64,000 nt of DNA. It comes from Stereocaulon alpinum (lineage: Eukaryota; Ascomycota; Lecanoromycetes; Lecanorales; Stereocaulaceae). Both the position numbers and the translations under genes were made by a program. The stretch covers positions 310,001 to 374,000 of the forward strand of contig JAEUBA010000012.1 of NCBI GenBank assembly GCA_018257865.1, read 5' to 3'. The notes beneath the pieces are model-generated. The model had not been told where the DNA came from and did not search any database. It saw nothing but the letters and a program-made list of their open reading frames with translations. Shown piece after piece: positions 33,030 through 44,100 of this stretch; the first letter of the stretch is position 1, and every line of letters begins with the position of its first letter.

Positions 33030-35193
33030 ATGTCGGCGCTGGGAAGTTCGGTAATTAGTGCGCCCTACCACACTATGCGGTTCATACCCGTCTACTGACC
33101 CCTAAATAGACAAATCTGGAAAGAAGTTTGCTCCCAAAGCACCAGCTCGACGCCCAGCTGCCCCAACGTCGACACAGACATCCGCTAGACCCAGCGTTGA
33201 TAGACAGGTCCAATCACAGACCCCTCAACCCCAATCCGTAGTTCAGCGCTTCGCAGCATCTTCCGCACCCTCCATATCTCTACCTACACCAACCTCAACC
33301 CAGCATCGAGTGCCAAGTATTCAAACAAGACCCCCGCAGCAAGATGAGACTACTGTGATACCAATACTTTCGCCGGGTACCACTTTACCAAGACGTGTTT
33401 CCCCTGTACCTGTTATTCCGCAGAAACGTCCCTCCGAACCACGACAAAGTCCCCGCCAACCGCCGCCGGTGACTCAGCCAGCAGGGCAGGATCAGGCTTC
33501 AGGAGCTACAGGCTCAGTCGTAGCGCTAAATGATCCCAACCAGCTGTTGGCCGATATTCGCTCCACCTCTAGGCCTCCACTACCGGTTGCGAAGGAAGGG
33601 CCGGTCTCAGCTGATATAGGCCTGCCTACTCCTAGCGGCACTCAAGCTACGCAAGATGATACTCAAGCGCCAGCTGCTAAGCGACGAAGGATAGCAAAGT
33701 CTCAGACGCGAAGTCCAGCTGCTCACAGGACTACTTTTGATGCAGATGCGAACGTACCCTTACCTTCTACAGAAACTAGTGAGGTTGTCGCAGAAGCATC
33801 AAGTACCGCGGAAGCACGGATTGTATCAACACGGCCCACTCAAGAAAAGAAGACTAGACTGAGAGCCCAGAAAAAGCGCAAGAAACAAATCGAAGATGTA
33901 GCTGGCGAAGTCGTTGAGGACGCAACTCAGGGTCCATCGGCAAAGACGAAGAAGCCCAGGAAAACAGCGAAGAGAAAGGAAGTCGATAGAAGTCAAACAG
34001 ATGCGACTGAGACGTCTGTAGCCGCTGTTGGGGAATCTTCCGGCGCAGTTGACCAGAACGCTGCGCCTGCCAAAGCGAAAAGGAGGTACACAAAACGGAA
34101 TAGCAAACGAAGCCTGGTAGATGCCGCGGCTGAGATTGTAGAAGATGCCTTACAAGGCCCAATCAAGGATCCCACGAAACGCGGTCGTAGGAGTAGGCGC
34201 GCAGTGACCCCCGACGGAGCAGAAGAAATAGTGATATCGACATCCGAGGTGACAATGTCAGATTTGTGCAAGGACAGACGTTCAGGAAGAAAATCTGACT
34301 TTGACAAGCAAATCGAAGAATATGAAAGGGCAGAATTCGTCCGCAAGAAGCAAAGGCAGCTACAAGAAGTTATGGGGCAAACGGAGTCAAATCGAGCTAC
34401 TCCTGCTGATTCCGCCAGTGCAAGACTGGATCGTCAGACCCGAGAGGAGAGCGTAGCTCAGAATGTGCCGAGGACCTATATTGTGGATGGCCAAATCCGC
34501 ATCGATGAAGACTCCCTGCAGATCGATCGGCATGCAGCAGCTGCTGTCGAGCGCGCTCACAACCAATTAGAAGCCGTTGACGAGACGAATCTTACGCGAA
34601 AGGTCAACTCTGCTACCTGGCTCAAGCGGGATAAAAGTGGTGGTTGGAATGCGCTACTGACGGAAAGGTTCTACGATGGTCTACGTATGTTTGGGACCGA
34701 TTTCGAAATGATCAGCAAGATGTTTCCCGGCCGGACAAGGCATAAGATCAAGCTTAAATTCGTCAAGGAGGAGAAAGTCAACTGTGACAAGATCAAGTCA
34801 ACGCTGCTGGGCGAACCTTTACCAGTAGACTTACCCGAGTTCGAGAAAATGGCAGGGACTGAATTCGATGATCCTGAGGAATTGAGAAAAGATATTGAGG
34901 AAGATAGACAGAAGATAGAGGAGCAGATAGCCGCGACAAAGCAGGCGATCGATGACGCTAAACGCGAGAGGGAGGCGCAGATCGCTGCGGAGCGTGCGGC
35001 GGCGATTGGGGAGGAGTCTTCGGCGAAGGAGAATAGGGGAAGGAAAGCTAGGAGGAAGAAGGGTGAGAAGGGAGAGATACGGAAGAAGAGTGGAAGTAGG
35101 GCGGAGAAGCATGCTAAGAGGAAGGGCAAAGGGGCCGGGAATAGTGTTGGTAGAGAGCTTGGTGAAGCCGTAGGAGCAGAGAATCAGACTTAA
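33030..35193 (+). CDS. BDP1: BDP1, TFIIIB B'' subunit
   Basis: Bdp1 is the SANT/Myb-domain subunit of RNA polymerase III factor TFIIIB. Exon 2 (33110-35193) carries the family N-terminal KSGKKFAPKAPARRP, a long low-complexity Pro/Ser/Lys-rich region, and the extended SANT domain near residues 505-560 (TWLKRDKSGGWNALLTERFY, DFEMISKMFPGRTRHKIKLK). A Lys/Arg/Glu-rich helical tail follows. Exon 1 appears to be 16 nt (33030-33045, MSALG plus one base) with a weak GTTCGG donor. This choice restores the frame and produces NKSGKKF as in relatives; the stronger-looking donor 5 nt further (GTAATT) is out of phase. Total 699 residues. It is divergent from BRE1. Confidence 0.92.
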
Positions 35194-35485
35194 GATGGTA
35201 GTCGACGGTTGCAAAGCTGTATTGATCATCTCAAACTTGGCATTGCCATGAGACCACCGTCCTTAGCGGTAGCTAACAACATCAGCCGGCTCCATCTTGT
35301 TCTGCTAAGGCCGCTTACAATTGCCGTATATGTGTTACATGCAGTGAACGGCGCAGGCTTCCATAACGGGGTATACCGCAGCCAAAAAGTCAGCTCCAGG
35401 CGCCCAGCAAACACAAATTCCTTCTTCTCTACAACGCTCGTCCGTGCCCTTCGCAATCTTCCAGTCCAACATCGCTTTGTCCCAT
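35194..35485. other. Convergent gap BDP1/SARAF-like
   Basis: 292 nt of 3' sequence. No gene. Confidence 0.5.
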
Positions 35486-36433
35486 TCACCTCCTACTCGT
35501 TCCCCCAAAACCCGAACTCTCATGCCTGCTCGACCCAAAGCTAGAACTCGAACTCGGACTTGGCCTCGTATTCCCACCGCCACCCGACCTCGAGCTACCT
35601 TCCCCACCATTATCATATCCCTGGTAAAAGTTCCTCGGCGGCTGTTGCTGCCTCTGCCCTCTATTACCCGCCGCATAACCAGCAGCAGCACCACCTAACA
35701 TTCCACTCCAAAACCCTGGTCTCCATCCCCCTTGAGCCTGTGCAGGAGCCGCCCTCGGCGTTGTCTTAGGCTTCGGTGGTGGATGGTAATCATATGGTGG
35801 TGGTGGATCATCATTGCCGCCTCCGCCGCCGCCACCACCTCCAAAGAAACCAGGTCGATTGTTGCCGCCTAGTCGTGGTGGTCCACGATCTCTTAGGAAG
35901 GCGGAATAAATCATCCAGCAGACCACAGCGATGAACAGGATCCAGAACAGCACCGGTATCGCACCGCTTGCTGGTGTTCTATCCCCGTCGCCTCCCCATA
36001 TATGTTTGCTCTTCTTTCCATACTTCTGCTCCCCCAGATCCGTGAGCATGAGCCGGTATTCGACGCCACAACTGCCCTTTAGTACGTAGGGATCCGCACT
36101 GGATGTGAAGCCTTCACATATCACGTCTGTACTGCCTAGTTTGAACTCCGAGGGCAAGTCGGCTGTACATGTCCATTGGACATCTTCGTTGTCGTAAGCC
36201 GCGCCCTGGTTCTTACAGCGTAGGACTTCTATTTCGTAGAGGCCTTTGGCTGTGCCGCCAATGCAATTTAGTTGGGGGGCGGGAGAGACGCGGTTGTGGG
36301 TTGTTTTTGCGTCTTTGCGGAGGGTAAGAGTTTTGACGTTGCTGAGTAGGATTCGTTCGGGCGTTTTTCGCGCGAGAGATTCGGTGGGGGTGAGGGCGAG
36401 GAGGACAGGGAGCAGGTAGGTGGGGAGGCGCAT
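35486..36433 (-). CDS. SARAF-like protein (store-operated Ca2+ entry regulator family)
   Basis: SARAF (TMEM66) in animals is an ER membrane protein that dampens store-operated calcium entry. The fungal role is not established. One exon, 315 residues. Visible parts: a signal peptide (about 1-21, MRLPTYLLPVLLALTPTESLA); a lumenal domain with paired cysteines (CIGGTAKGLYEIEVLRCKN, WTCTADLPSEFKLGSTDVIC, SCGVEYRLML); a single membrane span (about 161-183, IPVLFWILFIAVVCWMIYSAF); and a Gly/Pro/Ser-rich cytosolic tail with a G9 run and many short repeats. The order and the lumenal cysteine pattern are those of the family. Confidence 0.9.
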   Translation of the reverse strand: MRLPTYLLPVLLALTPTESLARKTPERILLSNVKTLTLRKDAKTTHNRVSPAPQLNCIGGTAKGLYEIEVLRCKNQGAAYDNEDVQWTCTADLPSEFKLGSTDVICEGFTSSADPYVLKGSCGVEYRLMLTDLGEQKYGKKSKHIWGGDGDRTPASGAIPVLFWILFIAVVCWMIYSAFLRDRGPPRLGGNNRPGFFGGGGGGGGGNDDPPPPYDYHPPPKPKTTPRAAPAQAQGGWRPGFWSGMLGGAAAGYAAGNRGQRQQQPPRNFYQGYDNGGEGSSRSGGGGNTRPSPSSSSSFGSSRHESSGFGGTSRR

Positions 36434-36733
36434 GGTTGGTGGTTGAGGAGAGGTTCTGAAGCGGTGTGCGGCGAGAGAAGAATGGGGGATCCAGGAGGAT
36501 CAGAGTAGATGCGTAAAGACACTAATGACTACATAAGTGAGCCATATCCTGCTCTGTACTGAACAAGTGGTCTTTCCAAACGTTTCGAGGCTCTACGCCA
36601 GGTGGCCAGGCTGTGAGCCACATCGTCGGGAAGGCTAATGCGTCATCCCGCCGCGAAACCCTGAGGCAAAGCCTAAGAGACTAAGAGTGTAAAGAAACAG
36701 TTGGGGCTCACGCGCACAATCACACAATCAATC
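36434..36733. promoter_or_regulatory. Divergent promoter region SARAF-like/FAP7
   Basis: 300 nt between the two start codons. Contains no further gene. Confidence 0.45.
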
Positions 36734-37330
36734 ATGTCCAGGTCCCAGCCCAACATCGTAATAACCGGCACGCCTGGCGTAGGCAAGACTAGCCACTGCG
36801 AGCTCCTGGCTGCGAACACAGGACTAAAGCACCTATCTATCAACCAGGTCGTTAAAGATCGCGGTTGCCATGATGGGTGGGATGCGGAATTCAAGAGCTG
36901 GATAGTCGACGAGGATAAGGTGCGCCAGTTTATCCCAAAACTTGCCTTCGCTATTCAGGCTGATAGAACATCCTTCTGAAAGCTTCTCGATTCCCTCGAA
37001 ACCGAAGTCCCCAATGGCGGCTACATACTCGACTGGCACGCGTGCGACCTCTTTCCCGAGTCCTGGATCGATCTTGTGGTAGTACTGCGAACGGATTCTA
37101 CGAAGCTCTATGATAGACTAAAAGCGAGGAATTATCCTGAGAAGAAGCTGCAGGAGAACCTTGACTCGGAGATAATGGAAGTGTTGCTCGAGGAAGCAAG
37201 AGAGGGGTTCGATGCAGATATGGTGGTCGAATTGCGGAGTGATGAGGTTGGCGACCTACAATCGAACGTGGAGAGGATCGAGGCGTGGATCGAGAACTGG
37301 AAGAAGGACAACGCAGGGAAAGAGGATTGA
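36734..37330 (+). CDS. FAP7: FAP7/hCINAP, adenylate kinase 6 family ribosome factor
   Basis: Fap7 is a small nuclear ATPase/adenylate kinase that binds uS11 and drives final 20S-to-18S rRNA processing. Two exons (36734-36919, 36983-37330) give 177 residues. The Walker A motif GTPGVGKTSHCELLA is near residue 13. The family text HLSINQVVKDRGCHDGWDAE, then YILDWHACDLFPESWIDLVV, VVLRTDSTKLYDRLKARNY and YPEKKLQENLDSEIMEVLLE follow. The first intron uses a GTGCGC donor. An upstream ATG at 36701 is in frame, but ATG 36734 (MSRSQPN) fits the family length better. The stop lies 37 nt from the convergent HAM1 stop. Confidence 0.95.
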
Positions 37331-37367
37331 AGAGAATACGACGAACGGGTCTATGAAAAGATGGCTG

Positions 37368-38196
37368 CTATGTATGGCTTTCCAACCACACCTTCAACTT
37401 CGCAAGCGCTTTGCCCCGATGCGAGATGGAATTCTTCTTCGCTTTATCCATCTCGGCGTACGTCTCGCCTTCGTACTCGAAGATGGGATCCCAACCTTTA
37501 GAGGTCAGTCAGTCAGTCAGGGACAGCCCCCAATGATATAAGTCGCTAACGTACCAAAGTTCGTAGGACCTCTCGCAGGCACGATCTTCCCCTGCGCGAG
37601 GATCAGTTTGCATTGTGGTTGATGGGTCGGATGATGACTTACGGTAGTCCTCCCCTCAAAAATAATCGGCTCACAACCCGGTCCCTCACAATAAGCGAAC
37701 GTGCAGACAGCTTGGGCGGATTTATCTTCGTAGGCTACGAGCAATTTGTTAAGGCCTTCGTGGCCGAGGGCTTGAAGGAACCATTTGCTGTAATTATCAA
37801 TTACACCTGACCAAACAAAAACTCTTGCATTATATAGGAGCTGGAGAGAATTAACCTACATATACGGCCCCGGCAACCCCCCCAACGCACAAAAACATAA
37901 ACACGTATCTTCCGTCAGAACTGGCCCTCCAACCTAGCCACCCCTCCATCCATTAGCACATGTCCCCAGACCCCCCCGAAACCGTAACCCAAACCCAAAC
38001 CCCAAACCCTAGAAACCACACCTACAATCTCAGCAGCCCTCCTACACTTATCCCTCGAAACATCCTCAATAGTCCCCTGTATCTCCGTAATATCTAACGA
38101 CTGGCTTTCAAGCGGTACGATGCCGTTCAAGATAGTTTGGACTTCGGAGAGTTTGTTTGCGTTGGAGGTTATGAAGTTGAGAGTCGAGAGGGGCAT
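37368..38196 (-). CDS. HAM1: Inosine triphosphate pyrophosphatase (HAM1/ITPA)
   Basis: Cytosolic enzyme that hydrolyses ITP, XTP and dITP to monophosphates, cleaning the nucleotide pool. The start [20 protein letters not shown] holds the substrate-binding T/SxxxxK motif. The exons continue [21 protein letters not shown], then [20 protein letters not shown] with the catalytic acidic pair, [45 protein letters not shown], and the final exon with [20 protein letters not shown] to the stop at 37368-37370. The first intron ends ...GGCTAG and contains a telomere-like stretch (see findings). Splice phases are consistent. It converges on FAP7. Confidence 0.94.
37984..38015 (-). repeat. Telomere-like stretch inside a HAM1 intron
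   Basis: The plus strand reads aacccaaacccaaaccccaaaccctag. On the gene strand it is G/T-rich. It resembles degenerate telomeric repeats (AACCCT units) but is short and internal to an intron. Confidence 0.6.
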
Positions 38197-38787
38197 GGTG
38201 GGGATGAGAGGGGGGGTTGAAGAATAATATTTTGGGGGGAGGGGGGATGAATCTAGCTATGTTGCATAAATTGTTCGGTACGGTTGTGCAATGAAGGAGA
38301 GAGTGAAGGTTAGCGGTCGATGCAGCTCATGAAGATGAACCAGCCCGTACTCCGCATTTAGTACCAATATGAGAATAATTGAAAGGAACAGGCGTTGGGA
38401 TACGTGGATGAGTTCTCCTCTGGTTGATGACTTGATTGGCTTATTTATCTTATTCTATGAACAATCGTGTGCAGGTCTAATGCTACTTTACATAAGTGGG
38501 TACAAATTCTTATCCAATGTCACCAAAACCCTCCAGCGATGCCAATCAAAATCTCCAAAGCATGAAGACGGTCCAAACGTGCAGGCCAATGTCTCATATC
38601 AGACATCCATGCATCGCGTTGCAAAGACAGCTGTCAAAATCTTCGGGTCACCAATGAGGCGTGCCGGACCCTGCTGGAAACCTGGCGCAATGCCGGCTGG
38701 GACAGGGTACACCTCCCTATTGGATGCAGACCCACAGGCAACCATTACACGTCAAGCCTTATTCTTATTTCCGACGACACACAACCT
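38197..38787. other. Intergenic HAM1/GT31
   Basis: About 590 nt between the HAM1 start and the end of the GT31 gene. An open frame on the plus strand (38369-38869) runs into the GT31 antisense and I treat it as a shadow. Confidence 0.45.
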
Positions 38788-40308
38788 TCATTCTCCTTCA
38801 ACCACCTTCTTATTCTCCATCCAGAATATTTCCAAGAGACTATCGATATCTCCAGCAAGCCCTTTGTGAAGATACGATTGTCTCACACCTCCCTCCACTA
38901 CCGCAGAGTCTATGAGCTTATACTGAATTTTCTCTTCATCTAATGTTAACGCTGGTCGTGTTGGTGCCAGCGAGTGATCAATTCCATGATTATCCGACCC
39001 GTCAACGACAGTCGTTTCGCCCCATGTTGCTTCCATCTCCATCAAGTGCAATTCCTTCAGCTTCTTATTCGGATATGTTGCAAGAGAGTAGCCGTTGCTC
39101 AGGATCATGTCTTTGCCGAATTGCCAACGCTGAAGAAAGCATTCGCCGCAGACGTCCGAGACAAGATGCATTACTGGCAAGTCATAACCCTTGCCGCCGT
39201 TACCTTTTGTTTTCCAATGGTGAAGAGACAATGGCAAGCGACCGCTTTCATATATGCCTGATAGATCTCCATCTAAGTCAACTTGATGTAGGTTGCGTTC
39301 GCTTGTCAACTTTGTGTCTGTGAGTAGGTGAATGCATTCCATGACCCGGATGTCCCCAGCGTTGGCATAAGAGGTCTCTTTGCATAATTGATAGTTGCTA
39401 GCTAGAACCTCGGCCAATGTGGTTGAGAGAAAGACACCAGCTCCGCCAAAGCCCATCATGCCATATTTGGTGACGGACCACCAGTCTTCTGAGAGCCCGC
39501 CTATATAGTGCTTTTCGCGAGGATTGTATTTTACAAGCATTGAAACCAGGGCGGGCATAGATGGGAAAAAGGTATCATCGTCTACCAGGTTGATCCACTG
39601 CGTCTTCTCGTCACGATTGTCATACATGATCTTGACCAATGAGAAGTATTTCTCAGAGAATGTGTCTTGGAGTGCCAGAGGGTCAAAGAGGGTGGCATCC
39701 ATGCCCAAGCCTCGCATCCTTGACTGCAGCTCATCTTTCTGCTTTGGGTCTGCTTTGACCGCTGGCGTCTCTTCCTGCCCCTCGCTTGCCCCAACTCGTT
39801 CCGACTCTATCACAATGACAAAGAGCTTGGCGTGTGTGCCCGGCAGCCAACGCAAAAGCTGCGGTATGGATTCATCGAGTCTTCTCAGTGTCGTTGAGAT
39901 ACCGAAGATGAGGTGTGAAGCGTCGCTAGGATCTTCCGCAAATGCTGGCACATCAAGGACGAGGGGCTCCGCACAGTGTTGCAACTCGATGTTCGGATCA
40001 TTAGTGAGGTCTATGGTTTGGAAGTCCGGGAACAAGGAAGCGTCGACCTTGGTGATGGAAGCGCGCTTGCAGTCCGGGGTAGGGTTGACAAGAATATCTC
40101 GATGCGCATATCGTATGGGATATGTGAGGTCAAGAGTTGCAAGCCAATCGAGTTTGTCGGGGCATGGATTAACCTGGTGGCCCTTCAATGCTGGTAGCCA
40201 CTCGGCAACTGTGGCACCTTGCCGCACATAAAGGTGGCGAACGAGGGCGACTGAAGATAGGCAAAGAAGGCATAGGAAGGCGATGAGGCTCTTGGTGCGC
40301 AGAAGCAT
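38788..40308 (-). CDS. GT31/fringe-like glycosyltransferase, type II membrane protein
   Basis: Single-exon gene of 506 residues. A short N-terminal cytosolic stretch and one membrane span (about residues 7-24, SLIAFLCLLCLSSVALV) mark a Golgi type II protein. The lumenal part has the DxD-type metal-binding motif WINLVDDDTFFPS, GISTTLRRLDESIPQLLRWL, HYIGGLSEDWWSVTKYGMMG and GGAGVFLSTTLAEVL, as in the beta-3-galactosyltransferase/fringe (GT31) clade found in fungi. Substrate and product are unknown. An antisense frame of 235 codons overlaps it and is not believed to be a gene. Confidence 0.88.
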   Translation of the reverse strand: MLLRTKSLIAFLCLLCLSSVALVRHLYVRQGATVAEWLPALKGHQVNPCPDKLDWLATLDLTYPIRYAHRDILVNPTPDCKRASITKVDASLFPDFQTIDLTNDPNIELQHCAEPLVLDVPAFAEDPSDASHLIFGISTTLRRLDESIPQLLRWLPGTHAKLFVIVIESERVGASEGQEETPAVKADPKQKDELQSRMRGLGMDATLFDPLALQDTFSEKYFSLVKIMYDNRDEKTQWINLVDDDTFFPSMPALVSMLVKYNPREKHYIGGLSEDWWSVTKYGMMGFGGAGVFLSTTLAEVLASNYQLCKETSYANAGDIRVMECIHLLTDTKLTSERNLHQVDLDGDLSGIYESGRLPLSLHHWKTKGNGGKGYDLPVMHLVSDVCGECFLQRWQFGKDMILSNGYSLATYPNKKLKELHLMEMEATWGETTVVDGSDNHGIDHSLAPTRPALTLDEEKIQYKLIDSAVVEGGVRQSYLHKGLAGDIDSLLEIFWMENKKVVEGE

Positions 40309-40495
40309 TGTGGACCGCGTCAGCAGTCTAGAGGAAGGGGCGGAAGTGCGCTTTTGGCTATCTTCAAAAAAGGTAATCCCATATTATCTTCGCTAATATG
40401 GAAGATGATGGCGATGCATGGTGTAGGGAAGAAAAGGGCCTGCTTCGCGGGCTCTGAAAGATGGCAATGTAAAGATTAGGAAGGCATTGAGCAGC
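40309..40495. other. Promoter of GT31 gene
   Basis: Short 5' flank. No gene. Confidence 0.4.
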
Positions 40496-41029
40496 TCAGC
40501 CGCCGGCATCTTTACCAGACGCGATCACAGTGACGCCATCAAGGGGAGGCAATGTTAATGCGACTTTGGGAAAGTGGCTAAAGTCTAAGACCACGCCAAG
40601 ATCCGCCGGCAATGCTAAAGAGCAAGTCCCAAAGATCTTATTGACGTTATCTAAACGTTTAGCTGCCGATCTTCCCGGTATCCAATCATAAGAAGTTAAG
40701 AACATCGGACGACAACGTGTGAATATAAATAGGGGAGTAACAATCTTGCTGTCATTGCCTTCATCCAACCCTCTATACAAATACAGTTGTGATACTAGAC
40801 TGTACAAGTAGGATCTGAATAGGGCTTCGTCTAGCACTAGACGCAATGCCCTGTCGATATCCTTAATGCCCTCAATGCCATGAACCGCCCAGAAGACCAG
40901 GCAACGCGCCATCGCTGGGCAGTGTACCTCAAATACAGCTGACCAATCATATGTGGCAGCATATCGGTCAGAACGCTCTGTAAATGCAAACATCGTCAAG
41001 CACCCGCTCAAATCCAACGTGCGCACCAT
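40496..41029 (-). CDS. Hypothetical 177-residue protein (doubtful)
   Basis: A complete ATG-to-stop frame of 177 residues starts MVRTLDLSGCLTMFAFTERS and sits alone between the GT31 start and the myosin stop. The composition is plausible for a globular protein, with several Cys and aromatic residues (FEVHCPAMARCLVFWAVHGI) and an RALRLVLDEALFRSYLYSLV helix. I recognise no domain. It could be a small gene, part of the myosin 3' region, or chance. Confidence 0.35.
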   Translation of the reverse strand: MVRTLDLSGCLTMFAFTERSDRYAATYDWSAVFEVHCPAMARCLVFWAVHGIEGIKDIDRALRLVLDEALFRSYLYSLVSQLYLYRGLDEGNDSKIVTPLFIFTRCRPMFLTSYDWIPGRSAAKRLDNVNKIFGTCSLALPADLGVVLDFSHFPKVALTLPPLDGVTVIASGKDAGG

Positions 41030-41122
41030 GGCAGTGGCCCAACCATGCCCCCCGAATTATGATACACAGAATATTAGAAAGGGGTATCATCACCGACATC
41101 AAAGCTAATCATAGCCGCAACT

Positions 41123-44100
41123 TCACGCTTGATATGGAGGTGGGCCATCCAATTCCCCGTCGCTGACATCTGCTAGCCCGTTGCGGTCGCTTATATCTTG
41201 TTGCTCTGGCATCTCGAATTCAAGCTTTTCTTGTTGTGCTACCGCTTGTGCTGACACAATTTCGGCCAGGCGCTTGAGACGGGGTGTCTGAAGCCAGGAA
41301 GGCGTGTAGGTCTCCAAGGCTGTGATGACGCGGGGCTCCGCGATTTCGTATGGCCCGCTGTCCTCCATATCAACGGCCGTCAGAAGCAGTACGTCGCCCT
41401 TCTCCGTCACCCTCGAAGCCACAGCTTTCATGATGTCCCCGTTGATCGGTTGCTCATAGTCGGCCACCAAATATTGATTCAGGAGCTTTTGAATTTGATT
41501 TGGTGATAGCCTTATTTTGGTTGTTAGCATGATGTCTTTGCGAATGGGCTCCCACTATACTCACATCCAACAGATATCTTGGATGATCTCGATGTCATTC
41601 AGAGTAGCCTTCTTAAGTTGAAGTAGCTTTGTTGCTTGCTAGAAAGGATGTCAGCTCTGTACTCTTCACGCTGATGAGTATCTTATCATACCATAAGATG
41701 CTCAAGCTGCAGAGTGCCCTCTGGCATGTCGTGACTCTTGCACCATTCTTCAATCCGGGTGATGTTGTAATTGATTTGGAGGCCCCGTTTCCAGGATAGA
41801 AAGTTTCTCCTCATAAGCAGATCGTTGAATGCTGTTACGCCTACAAGCCTCAAGAGCTCCGTCAAGGTCTGGGTGATGATCGAGTCCTCTAAATAGTAGG
41901 CCTTCATAGCCTTGAATGCGTTATTTAGAAGACTTAGAAGATTGTCCATGCTGTAGGCGGGTGTGTTATTTGATTGCAAAAGTTTGCCCAGGAACCTGTT
42001 ACTTTCGCTGGTCACAAACCCGGGAAGAGACTGGGATTCGATGATAGCAGGTACTATCATTTTTTGCAGCTTCTTCTTGAGCACTTTCATCCAGGTATGA
42101 TATATGTTGAACTCGAGGCTCTCCAAATCGTGTTTTACTATCTCTAGGAGCCGGTCGTACTCGTAGTTGTCAGTCTTTTGTGCTTCGTACCAGTCCTCTG
42201 CAAGGAATACGAATGAGAGCATCTCGTGGACGTTCGATAGCCAGAAAGCACCAGGGTTGATAGCATCGTCGCCCTCGTGTTGCATGACTTCTTGCTGGAC
42301 AGACTGCATGACATTAGCAAGGAAGCGCTCCGACTCCTTGACGAACCCGTTATTCCACATCTCTGACGTAACCAGGTTGATAAGATATGCAGGGAACAAG
42401 ACTTCCTTGTCCGTGGGTGTAGGTGTCGTACTCGGCGCTGGGATCTTGAGGTTCTTGATGAGACCCATTGTTACTTCTTCATTCAATCCATCCTCATCGG
42501 AGAGGAGGTTTTCTAGTTCAAATTCGACATTGTCTAGAACAGGGCTGAATGTCGAGCCGGAGTTGTTTTGGCGGTGGGCGTTGGATGTGGTGACAGCCAT
42601 TGAGCTTGGACGTGGATGGTATACAGAGCTAAAGCGGTCTGGCTCAATCCTCTCGGCTCCTGCACTTCTTCGCTTCGGTTTCTTCGAAGAGACCAGGTTG
42701 ATGAGGCCGTTGGCCTGAGGCGGTGGAACATGCCCATTGGCAAGCTCGCCATTGATAGGCATGGCTCTCTTGGCAAGATCCAGTTGATCCTGAAGATCTG
42801 CCAGCTGCTGGCGCAGCGACATCTTCTCGTTCTCGTGGTCACTACCAGCTTGCTTGGCATCTCCCAATTCAAGCTTTGTAGTACGGAGTGACTCTCGGAG
42901 GTTCTTGCCCTCTTCTTGCAATCGTTTGGTGTTGGCGGTAGATTCTTCACATACCAGCTGCAATTTTCGCATCTCTTCTTCCATAGCTGACAATCGTGCA
43001 GCGGTGATGCCTGCTTGGTTGGCCTCGGCTTGAAGCTCTTTCGAGCGGCTCTCGAGAGCATTGTGTCGATTCTTCCACGACTTCAGCTGATTCTCATAGC
43101 CCTCAACCTGAGCAATCAGGGCCTTGTTCTCACGCTTCATGGCGCCCAGAGATTGGGTCAGTTCGACAACCTTATTCTCCAGCTTGTACGAAATCTGCTT
43201 GAGATCTCTCGCCTCTTCACGAAGGGTCTTGTAACCTCGTCTGGCTGTCTTGCCTCGCCACAGACTTTGGATGATGACAATCTTCTTGCGATACTGCCTC
43301 CAAGATCGCAATTGCCTCCGCGTTCGCCACGATCTTTGGATAATGGCAGCTGCATTGCCAACTCTCGTCTCCATAAGCTTCCGTCTGCAGAGGAAACCTT
43401 TGGTGACGCCTTGGAGCATGATGATATTGGCCCGGATCTGGTTGAAGCGCTTCTTATCCTTATGGCCACGCCAGACCTTCTGTATGGTAGTTGCAGCTCG
43501 AATTTGGCGTACTTCTTCGGCATGTTGTCGTGCTTGGTGGCCTCGGGCCAATGCTTGAACAAGCAATATCGAATTCCTTGCTTCAAGATACTTTCTCCTA
43601 TAGTATTTGCACCGCAGGTTCTTTTGTATCATAATAGCACATTCATTGAGTCTTGTCGTCCGCAGATTTTCCAAGAATGCGAGCATGCCGGCGCGAAAAA
43701 AGATCTTGGTGAGACCCAATTGGTACTTATCAAGGCCTCTGTTCGTTCCTTGTCCCAGTGCCTTTCTTAAAATGGCGTTTGCCATTTCTCGAATAGCCGA
43801 GGTCCAGGATTGAGAGGGCACTAGCATATAGTATCGCAGCGCAAACTCTTCATACGTCCATCTGGTAGGATAACCAGCGCAGCTGATTCGTACAGTTTCT
43901 AGCACACCACAAGCACGTAATTGGCTCAATACCATTGGTCCCTCAAACTTCCAGGACTCTTTGCCTTCGTTTGGCTTAATGCAACGAATGTAGTGAACAT
44001 CGGTCGAATTGATAGTCTGCATCAGTTCAATCAGTGACGACTTGAAGATGCCACCCAGCGTAGGCTTCCTGTTAGCGGCAACACCCATCCTTCTGCCTGG

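Noticed and set aside
39524..40231. 235-codon plus-strand frame
   Set aside because: Antisense to the GT31 coding exon, with no ATG context or family match.
43015..43770. 251-codon plus-strand frame
   Set aside because: Antisense to the myosin IQ and coiled-coil exon, which explains its lack of stops.
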